From: Rubrobacteraceae bacterium | GTDB taxonomy: Bacteria > Actinomycetota > Rubrobacteria > Rubrobacterales > Rubrobacteraceae | NCBI GenBank assembly: GCA_021156345.1 | Contig: JAJNDJ010000105.1 | Span: 1 to 5,811 of the forward strand | Reading direction: 5' to 3' | Length of the DNA stretch: 5,811 nucleotides | Shown: positions 1-4,407 of the stretch, piece by piece | Position numbering within the stretch: position 1 is the stretch's first letter | How the letters are laid out: each line of letters starts with the position of its first letter | Translations under genes and position numbers: made by a program | Notes under the pieces: generated by a model | What the model was told of the DNA's origin: nothing | Databases searched by the model: none | The model's input: the letters and a program-made list of their open reading frames with translations, nothing else

Positions 1-314
1 TCCGGGTGATGATCCAGAACCTCTAGCGCTCGTAAGGCTATGACCCGTACATCGTCTAAGTAGGCGATGACGTGTGCTTCAGCCTGTACATCCTCTAGCT
101 CAATCTGTGCGCTATCTATGCGAGCATTCACCCCTATGGAGATGTTGAGAAACTCATTGCCTGGCCTGCCAATCGTGGCCTCAACATCGACGTGAGCAAC
201 CAAATTCTCGAGCGTGATCTCGAGGCGGTCGATGTCGAGCTCGGGGACGTGTATCTCCACATCTGGCACATTGCGCTTCTTCTTAGGCTTATCCTTTTTG
301 CCCCAACCAGACAT
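1..314 (-). CDS. Uncharacterised small protein with Lys-rich N-terminus and repetitive beta-like body (3' end outside window)
   Basis: This open frame begins at ATG 314-312 and runs 104 codons without a stop off the left edge, so the C-terminus is missing. An AGGAG at 323-327 lies 8 nt upstream of the ATG and fixes the start. The protein begins MSGWGKKDKPKKKR, a strongly basic segment. From about residue 17 it is a series of short stretches in which hydrophobic and charged residues alternate, such as VEIHVPELDIDRLEITLENL, IELEDVQAEAHV and YLDDVRVIALRALEVLD. That pattern suggests stacked beta strands ending in an amphipathic helix. There is no signal peptide, membrane segment or cysteine. I do not recognise the family and assign no function. 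It reads in the same direction as the 66-residue gene at 500-700, 185 nt upstream, which also has a charged basic patch, so the two may form a unit. Reality of the gene is well supported by the start context and by the coherent sequence; its role is unknown. Confidence 0.75.
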   Translation of the reverse strand, partial: MSGWGKKDKPKKKRNVPDVEIHVPELDIDRLEITLENLVAHVDVEATIGRPGNEFLNISIGVNARIDSAQIELEDVQAEAHVIAYLDDVRVIALRALEVLDHHP

Positions 315-403
315 ACTATCTTCTCCTGTAGTTTTGCTCCGCTTGGCGGATCTTTCGCCCTTCCACCACAAGCATGATGCCACTGGACCAAGTCTGGTGC
401 GAG

Positions 404-468
404 CTTCGTAGAACTCCGTCAATGCGAAGTTCGCGGAATTCTCCTTCTACGCACTCCGGTGAATAGGG
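404..468 (-). repeat. Intergenic palindromic repeat, copy 1, with 20-nt end module
   Basis: Read on the minus strand, this unit starts with a 20-nt module (468-449, CCCTATTCACCGGAGTGCGT), continues through CCGCGAACTTCGC (436-424) and ends with ACGGAGTTCTACGAAG (419-404). The 20-nt module recurs exactly, inverted, at 3084-3103. The 16-nt CTTCGTAGAACTCCGT (404-419) and the 13-nt GCGAAGTTCGCGG (424-436) both recur as direct repeats at 845-860 and 896-908. The GAACTTCG and CGAAG ends make the inner part an imperfect palindrome. It lies between the two small minus-strand genes. Its role is unknown; it behaves like a dispersed intergenic repeat or the end of a mobile unit. Confidence 0.7.
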
Positions 469-499
469 CTAGCGAGAAGCTGCAGCGTATCTAAAAGCC

Positions 500-700
500 T
501 CAGCGTCGCCTTGTACGTCGAGTGCGAGTGCCGGGTCGCGGCGTTTCGGGATCGGGAACGGGTGGGGCGTCAGCGACGGGGAGGACGTCAGCAATGGGTG
601 GGGCGTCAGCGACGGGTGGGCCTTCAGGGCCACCATCCTTGCGAGTACTGGTCTGTTTTTGTGCTTTCTTGTTGTTGACCGGTCGGCTATCCTCAGACAC
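500..700 (-). CDS. Small Pro/Ala/Asp-repeat protein with Arg-rich tail
   Basis: The gene encodes 66 residues from a GTG start at 700-698. The start is supported by AAGGAG at 708-713, 7 nt upstream, which is a near-ideal ribosome binding site. The N-terminal third is polar and basic (residues 1-22, including NNKKAQKQTSTRKD). Residues 29-48 are three six-residue repeats (PVADAP, PIADVL, PVADAP type), followed by a proline-rich stretch. The last nine residues are TRTRRTRRR. There is no signal peptide, membrane helix or cysteine, and the composition predicts disorder. A basic tail could bind nucleic acid or another acidic partner, but this is inference. It is oriented with, and upstream of, the gene at 1-314. 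A 14-bp palindrome lies just upstream of its ribosome binding site. I do not recognise a family. The repeat-driven composition means a fortuitous frame is possible, but the ribosome binding site argues against that. Confidence 0.6.
   Translation of the reverse strand: MSEDSRPVNNKKAQKQTSTRKDGGPEGPPVADAPPIADVLPVADAPPVPDPETPRPGTRTRRTRRR
561..632. repeat. 18-bp in-frame tandem repeat inside the small Pro/Ala/Asp gene
   Basis: There are three full 18-bp units at 561-578, 579-596 and 597-614, and a decayed fourth at 615-632. Units 1 and 3 are identical (GGTGGGGCGTCAGCGACG). The unit length is a multiple of three, so copy-number change would add or remove six residues (P-V-A-D-A-P type) without breaking the frame. 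Confidence 0.85.
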
Positions 701-720
701 TCTACTTCTCCTTGCCCTTA

Positions 721-734
721 GTAGTGGCCACTAC
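721..734. promoter_or_regulatory. 14-bp perfect palindrome, candidate operator
   Basis: GTAGTGGCCACTAC is its own reverse complement over 14 bases. It sits 7 nt upstream of the ribosome binding site (708-713) of the 66-residue gene, where a repressor dimer could block transcription. A second dyad follows at once: TGGGTG (738-743) pairs with CACCCA (752-757) around an 8-nt loop. A regulatory role is inferred from symmetry and position only. Confidence 0.35.
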
Positions 735-841
735 CACTGGGTGCAGTGCTACACCCAACTCTAGGGACATGATGCTCCCCTTGAGAGGCCGGCGCTACCT
801 GCACGAGGGCGAGAACGCAAGCGACGCCGGATCCTGCAAGA

Positions 842-908
842 GAACTTCGTAGAACTCCGTAAAGTGGAAATCCAACTTCCGGGAATCCCCAAAAGGCGAA
901 GTTCGCGG
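842..908 (-). repeat. Intergenic palindromic repeat, copy 2, expanded
   Basis: The copy contains CTTCGTAGAACTCCGT (845-860) and GCGAAGTTCGCGG (896-908), both exact matches to copy 1 at 404-436. Only 4 nt separate these modules in copy 1, but 35 nt separate them here. The extra part (about 861-895) includes CCAACTTCCGGGAATCCCC, itself a degenerate half of the same repeat, so this copy looks like a partial tandem duplication. Confidence 0.65.
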
Positions 909-1060
909 TTGGCGTGAGACCCCGCGTGGCCGCGTCCCGATCGGCCAAGACCGCCGGCGAGGGGATGCCCGTATCGTCGGGTATTATGCGCCTGCTACAA
1001 GGATCCGGATGAGAGAGGGCTTAGGGGATTGGGGTGGGGCTATGCGAAATTCATGCCGGC

Positions 1061-1095
1061 GTGAACTTCGCTTTAACGGAGTTCTCGGAAATTCG
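1061..1095 (+). repeat. Intergenic palindromic repeat, copy 3
   Basis: This copy is in the orientation opposite to copies 1 and 2. GAACTTCGC (1063-1071) is followed by TTTA and ACGGAGTTCT (1076-1085), then CGGAAATTCG. It follows the consensus GAACTTCGC-WTTR-ACGGAGTTCT-MSGAA. The ends GAACTTCG and GGAAATTC form an imperfect stem. It lacks the 20-nt module found beside copies 1 and 4. Confidence 0.6.
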
Positions 1096-1241
1096 TCCCC
1101 AAAGCATAGCCACCCGGCATGTAAGCTTGAGCATCTGGACTTGTATAAATGGCCACGTGGACCATGGGCTGTAGGCGCCCAAGTAGTATGATTGGTTACA
1201 TGCGCTCGTAGGTGCCTGGGTTCAGAAGGGGATGAATCGAT

Positions 1242-3005
1242 ATGAGAGCTATGTCCATCAGTCATACGCTTCCGCGTCTGGCCGCTGGTATTGTCGTGAT
1301 TTGTCTGTCTTTTGCAGCGATCGCCGGTGCCACTACATTGGCTGACGTCACCCAGCAGATTATCGCCGAGCAGGCCACTTGTTGGGTGGCGCCACCTGCT
1401 GCCTCTGGAACAGAGGATATAACCTTCTCCGATGTAACGGACCAGGAAGGCATAACCGATCAGGTAACGAAGGACAGGTTCGGGCATGGGGTAGCGTGGG
1501 GCGACGTCAACAACGATGGATCGCTCGACCTCCTCCTCGGCACCTTCGCCGACTACGATCCCCTCGTCAAGCTGGGTTACACGAGCGGTACGTTCAAGCC
1601 CGACCAACTCGCCATCGGCAGCCCCAACGGATTCACCATAGATACAGCGTTCCCCAAGACCTTCGGCTTGACGAGCGGTCTCGCTTTCGCCGATCTGGAC
1701 AATGATGGCGACAAGGATCTCGTGCTATCGAGAAACCAGGAAGAAGCCTACGACCAGACGGCTCCAGGAGAGACTATCGCCTTGCGCAACGACGCGGGCA
1801 GCTTCGAGAAAGTCCCGGGGGCCATTCCCCCCAACAGCCGCAAAAACGTCGGGGGCCGCTCGATAGCCGTACTGGACTACAACGCCGATGGGTTGCTCGA
1901 CCTTTTCATCACCCAGGACCGCTTCGAAGGCGGCCAGAGCAGCCTTCTGCGCAACAAGGGAGAGTTCCAGTTCGTCGACGCGACCGCCTCGGCCGGGCTG
2001 CCGACCAACATCGAAGGCTTCGGGGTCTCGGCCAAGGATCTGACCGGCGACGGTCACGGCGATCTCTACGTGGTTGGCTCGAACCGCTTGTTCATCGCCA
2101 AGGGAGACGGGACCTTCCGGGAGATCGGGGCCAAGGGCGCGGGACTGGTAAGACCGGCACCCGACCCCGATCGCCCGAGAGCCGACTTCGACACCGGCGT
2201 CTCTGCTGGGGACGTCAACCGGGACGGTCGCCCCGACGTAGCCGTTGCCGAACACTACACCAGCTCGGCCAACGGTCGAAAGATTCCGGCCGTTAGCCTG
2301 TACCTCAACAAAGGGCTCAACAGCAGAGGCAACCCTATCTTCCAGGATGTGACGACGAAGGCGGAGCTGCCTTCGGTTGCCGCTAAGAACGGGGATGTCA
2401 ACATCAACGATTACAACAACGACGGATGGCCGGACATCGCCGCCGGTGTGGCTGTGTCGAGGACGCGTCCGGCTGTTTTCCGCAGTCTCGGGTTGAGCAA
2501 TGGCGTGCCACGATTTGCGGTTCCTGCAGAGGTTGGAGAAGTCAAAGGCACTGCCGAACCCGGGGATCAATCCCATCATGGCCTACCTGTGGCGGCGGCC
2601 GACTACAACAAGGACGGGCGCCTCGACATTTTCTACGATTTCTTCTTCACCAACGTGGACGGCCAACTGCTGCTGCGCAACAAGACAGGATCGGGGCACT
2701 GGCTCTCGCTCTCGCTCGGGCGGGCCCTGGGTGGCGGCATCGGGGCCAAGGTAAGCGTCTATCGGGCCGGCGGCTTGGGCGACCCCAAAGCCCTCATCGG
2801 CCAGCGGGAGATCGCTGCGACCGACGGCTACACGGCCGGGGTGCCCGACGAGGCGCACTTCGGTCTGGGGGCGAATACAGCGGTGGACGTAAGGGTGAAG
2901 CTTCCTCCAGGCTCCCGCGGGCTTGGTACCAATAGTGTTATCGACCTCAGGAACGTGCCGGCAGACCGCCACCTGCGCCTGCCGAATGGTTGCGGAGGTG
3001 CTTAA
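1242..3005 (+). CDS. Predicted exported FG-GAP/VCBS repeat protein with C-terminal ASPIC/UnbV domain
   Basis: The 587-residue protein is probably exported. A basic start is followed by a hydrophobic run (about residues 13-28) and signal-peptidase sites AIA (26-28) or AGA (28-30). Seven calcium-binding loops of the D-x-[ND]-x-D-G-x-x-D kind lie at residues 88-96, 151-159, 212-220, 266-274, 324-332, 390-398 and 454-462. Each is followed by a hydrophobic strand, as in FG-GAP/VCBS beta-propellers, and seven repeats suggest one complete seven-bladed propeller. Residues about 497-575 match ASPIC/UnbV: GGGIGAKVSVY, a QREIAATDGY segment, DEAHFGLGA and NVPADRHLRLP. Known relatives are extracellular or cell-surface binding proteins; no enzymatic residue set is evident. 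AAGGGG at 1226-1231 is 10 nt from the ATG; a second in-frame ATG at 1251 is possible but has no better site. The gene stands alone between intergenic repeats, so its partner or ligand is not shown. The residue 1-30 and 584 regions contain the cysteines C21 and C584; C47 follows the signal. Confidence 0.9.
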   Translation: MRAMSISHTLPRLAAGIVVICLSFAAIAGATTLADVTQQIIAEQATCWVAPPAASGTEDITFSDVTDQEGITDQVTKDRFGHGVAWGDVNNDGSLDLLLGTFADYDPLVKLGYTSGTFKPDQLAIGSPNGFTIDTAFPKTFGLTSGLAFADLDNDGDKDLVLSRNQEEAYDQTAPGETIALRNDAGSFEKVPGAIPPNSRKNVGGRSIAVLDYNADGLLDLFITQDRFEGGQSSLLRNKGEFQFVDATASAGLPTNIEGFGVSAKDLTGDGHGDLYVVGSNRLFIAKGDGTFREIGAKGAGLVRPAPDPDRPRADFDTGVSAGDVNRDGRPDVAVAEHYTSSANGRKIPAVSLYLNKGLNSRGNPIFQDVTTKAELPSVAAKNGDVNINDYNNDGWPDIAAGVAVSRTRPAVFRSLGLSNGVPRFAVPAEVGEVKGTAEPGDQSHHGLPVAAADYNKDGRLDIFYDFFFTNVDGQLLLRNKTGSGHWLSLSLGRALGGGIGAKVSVYRAGGLGDPKALIGQREIAATDGYTAGVPDEAHFGLGANTAVDVRVKLPPGSRGLGTNSVIDLRNVPADRHLRLPNGCGGA

Positions 3006-3056
3006 GGCCCTGCGGTGGGGTAGAGGTGTCTGAGAGCCTATATACCTGAGGGGTCG

Positions 3057-3072
3057 GGCACTATCCCGTGCC
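3057..3072 (+). terminator. Weak hairpin after the FG-GAP gene
   Basis: GGCAC (3057-3061) pairs with GTGCC (3068-3072) around TATCCC, about 50 nt past the stop codon. It is followed by GTTCGTCTTG, which is only mildly T-rich. The stem is short, so the terminator call is tentative. Confidence 0.25.
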
Positions 3073-3083
3073 GTTCGTCTTGC

Positions 3084-3103
3084 CCCTATTCACCGGAGTG
3101 CGT
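3084..3103 (+). repeat. 20-nt module, inverted copy of 449-468
   Basis: CCCTATTCACCGGAGTGCGT is the exact reverse complement of 449-468. With the repeat half at 3251-3267 it reconstructs the same order of modules as copy 1 (404-468), but with the middle replaced by the 142-bp element at 3107-3248. The two copies face each other across about 2.6 kb that contains the 66-residue gene and the FG-GAP gene. Confidence 0.8.
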
Positions 3104-3106
3104 GGA

Positions 3107-3248
3107 GAGACTGTATGAAAAGTAGTTGGAGAAGCCTCCATGGTGGATCTTCGGTAGCACCAAACACCGAAATAGAGTCCTCTGAGGCCGTTCTCTGCGC
3201 TTGGTGGGGTACCGCTTCGACGCCTATCCGGAGTTTTCATACAGTCTC
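3107..3248. mobile_element. MITE-like element with 15-bp terminal inverted repeats
   Basis: GAGACTGTATGAAAA at 3107-3121 is matched perfectly by its reverse complement at 3234-3248, giving a 142-bp unit with no coding capacity. Size and structure fit a miniature inverted-repeat element or an internally deleted insertion sequence. GAGACTGT-type ends remind me of some IS5/IS1182-group elements, but I cannot assign a parent. No clear target duplication is visible: the left flank ends GCGTGGA and the right flank starts GTGACGG. It lies inside what would otherwise be a fourth copy of the local intergenic repeat. Confidence 0.7.
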
Positions 3249-3250
3249 GT

Positions 3251-3273
3251 GACGGAGTTCTCGGAAGTTCGCG
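3251..3273 (+). repeat. Intergenic palindromic repeat, copy 4, 3' half only
   Basis: GACGGAGTTCT (3251-3261) followed by CGGAAGTTCGCG matches the second half of copies 1 and 3. The GAACTTCGC half that should precede it is missing, and its place is taken by the end of the 142-bp element. Confidence 0.6.
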
Positions 3274-3290
3274 CAGCCCCGGTCTAACGC

Positions 3291-3320
3291 CCTAAGCCCT
3301 CCGCCGGCAGGGCGGTTAGG
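3291..3320 (-). terminator. Bulged GC-rich hairpin downstream of arsC2
   Basis: CCTAA (3291-3295) pairs with TTAGG (3316-3320), and CCGCC (3301-3305) pairs with GGCGG (3311-3315) around GGCAG. The 5-nt GCCCT (3296-3300) is bulged. On the minus strand it begins 17 nt after the arsC2 stop, where a terminator is expected. No T-run follows, so it may be a non-canonical terminator or a transcript-stabilising hairpin. Confidence 0.4.
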
Positions 3321-3336
3321 AATGTCGGGCGGTACC

Positions 3337-3891
3337 TCAGGCGCGGGCGAAGGGGTCTGGCCTACCGTCGCCCCCGCTGGAAACGCCGATCTCGCTGTGG
3401 GAGGCTTCCATACGCTCTCGGCGTTCGCGCTCGCGCTCCTCGCGGAGTTTCCTCAGCTCCTCCTCTGGGTGCTCCAGCCACTCCCTTATCTTCAGCTCGA
3501 TCTCATCGCGTACCTCGCGGAACCTCTCCAGCATGGAGTGGTAGGGGATCTCCTCCTCGCGTCGAGGGTCCTCGAAGATCCACGAGAAGGTAGCCCCGAC
3601 ACCGGGGAAGGTCTTCGGGCAGCGCTCCTCGGCACGGGCGCACACGATGATCAGGTAGTTGAAGCCCATCTTGCCCAGGTAGGTCTTCAGGCCCTTCGGG
3701 TACTGTTCCGAGATGTCGATGCCGATCTCCCTCATCGCCTCGACTGCGCAAGGGTGGATCTCGGGTGTGGGGTCTATGCCCACGCTGTAGACCTCGAATC
3801 GATCCCCGGCCAGGTGCCTGAGGAACCCTTCGGCCATCTGGCTCCTGGCCGAGTTCTGTGTGCACAGGAACAGCACCTTCTGCTTCCGCAT
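3337..3891 (-). CDS. arsC: Thioredoxin-type arsenate reductase ArsC, second paralog with charged C-terminal extension
   Basis: This 184-residue cytoplasmic enzyme would reduce arsenate to arsenite. It has a low-molecular-weight phosphatase fold: the P-loop CTQNSARS (C10 to S17) binds the oxyanion and C10 is the attacking thiol. FEDP (D108) supplies the likely general acid. C84 and C91, seven apart in VCARAEERCP, match the C82/C89 redox pair of the staphylococcal thioredoxin-coupled enzyme. An extra C48 is present. The catalytic domain ends near residue 140. The remaining 45 residues are an unusual extension: a highly charged helix (LRKLREERERERRER), probably coiled coil, then a glycine-rich tail. 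Typical family members are about 130-145 residues. The ATG is 2 nt past the arsC1 stop. Its ribosome binding site GGAGGAGG (3898-3905) lies in the last codons of arsC1, so the two are almost surely co-transcribed and translationally coupled. A phosphatase role is less likely given the cysteine triad. Confidence 0.9.
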   Translation of the reverse strand: MRKQKVLFLCTQNSARSQMAEGFLRHLAGDRFEVYSVGIDPTPEIHPCAVEAMREIGIDISEQYPKGLKTYLGKMGFNYLIIVCARAEERCPKTFPGVGATFSWIFEDPRREEEIPYHSMLERFREVRDEIELKIREWLEHPEEELRKLREERERERRERMEASHSEIGVSSGGDGRPDPFARA

Positions 3892-3893
3892 CG

Positions 3894-4319
3894 CTATCCT
3901 CCTCCGTTCACTAGTTCCGCTTGTACCCGATCCTTGATCCCGTCCCTGACCCTGCGGAAGACCTCCAACCGCTCCTCATCTGAGCCCTCTGCCCTTGAGG
4001 GGTCCTCGAAGGACCAATGCAACCTGTTCTGGGCTCCCGGGAAGAACGGACACGCCTCGTTGGCGTCGTCGCAGACCGTGATCACGTAGTCGAAGGGCTG
4101 GTCGAGGTACCGGTCTAGTGTCTTGGACTCCTGCCCCGAGATGTCCACACCGATCTCCTCCATCGCCCGGACGGCGAGAGGCCTTACGTGGGTGGCCTCC
4201 GTCCCGGCGCTCATGACCTCGAATTGGTCTCCAGCAAGGTCACGCAGCAACCCCTCGGCCATCTGGCTCCTCGCGGAGTTGTGGGTGCAAAGAAACAGGA
4301 CCCTGGTCTTCTCGGTCAT
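3894..4319 (-). CDS. arsC: Thioredoxin-type arsenate reductase ArsC, first paralog
   Basis: This 141-residue enzyme is of standard length. The P-loop CTHNSARS (C11 to S18), general acid D106 in FEDP, and redox cysteines C83 and C90 (VCDDANEACPFFPG) give the full set used by thioredoxin-coupled arsenate reductases. As(V) bound at C11 is reduced to As(III), and the oxidised pair is then reset by thioredoxin. It resembles the next gene throughout the fold, but differs in the redox loop and lacks the C-terminal extension, so the pair is an old duplication or two independent acquisitions. The start is fixed: an in-frame TAG lies four codons upstream of the ATG and C11 is close behind. No Shine-Dalgarno sequence precedes it, and a -10-like TAGACT sits 6 nt away, so a leaderless transcript is likely. 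It is the first gene of an arsC pair, 88 nt downstream of the arsO remnant. Confidence 0.93.
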   Translation of the reverse strand: MTEKTRVLFLCTHNSARSQMAEGLLRDLAGDQFEVMSAGTEATHVRPLAVRAMEEIGVDISGQESKTLDRYLDQPFDYVITVCDDANEACPFFPGAQNRLHWSFEDPSRAEGSDEERLEVFRRVRDGIKDRVQAELVNGGG

Positions 4320-4325
4320 GCGGGC

Positions 4326-4331
4326 AGTCTA
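4326..4331 (-). promoter_or_regulatory. Candidate -10 box for a leaderless arsC1 transcript
   Basis: On the minus strand TAGACT ends 6 nt before the arsC1 ATG and fits the TANNNT -10 pattern. Transcription would begin at or next to the start codon, which fits the absence of a ribosome binding site. No good -35 is visible at 17 nt; the nearest TTTAAC (4353-4358) is 21 nt away. Confidence 0.4.
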
Positions 4332-4407
4332 CAAGTTGCGAGCGTGCGCTGAGTTAAAGCGAGGTAAAAAGTGAACGGGCTACTTCCGGCGATACGTCGG
4401 GGCTCGC

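Larger units (their letters stand above)
701..1241. other. Non-coding region between the divergent small gene and the FG-GAP gene
   Basis: This 541-nt stretch separates the minus-strand gene starting at 700 from the plus-strand gene starting at 1242. I see no convincing coding region. The open frames here lack ribosome binding sites and cross repeats. It holds a 14-bp palindrome (721-734), a 6-bp-stem hairpin (738-743 with 752-757), two copies of the ACGGAGTTCT repeat family (842-908 and 1061-1095) and a pair of crossed 8-nt inverted repeats (1038-1121). An AT-rich TTGTATAAAT at 1141-1150 is the best -10-like sequence ahead of the FG-GAP gene, about 90 nt from its start, but I see no good -35 hexamer at the right distance. 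Confidence 0.6.
3006..3336. other. Repeat-filled intergenic region between convergent genes
   Basis: This 331-nt region separates the convergent FG-GAP and arsC2 genes. In order it holds a weak hairpin (3057-3072), a 20-nt repeat module (3084-3103), a 142-bp element with terminal inverted repeats (3107-3248), a half copy of the ACGGAGTTCT repeat (3251-3273) and a hairpin downstream of arsC2 (3291-3320). I see no coding sequence. Confidence 0.75.

Noticed and set aside
134..391. Minus-strand open frame of 85 codons overlapping the left gene
   Set aside because: It overlaps the better-supported gene at 1-314, lacks an equally good start signal and reads as low-complexity Ser/Arg.
718..948. Minus-strand open frame of 76 codons with a TTG start
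   Set aside because: It reads through repeat copy 2, has no ribosome binding site, and its sequence has no protein-like pattern.
984..1607. Minus-strand open frame of 207 codons
   Set aside because: It is antisense to the FG-GAP start and crosses repeat copy 3; no family features.
1725..2579. Long minus-strand open frame inside the FG-GAP gene
   Set aside because: It is an antisense shadow of a gene with clear repeated calcium loops.
3322..4089. Long plus-strand open frame opposite the arsC genes
   Set aside because: It is an antisense shadow; both arsC genes show intact catalytic motifs on the other strand.
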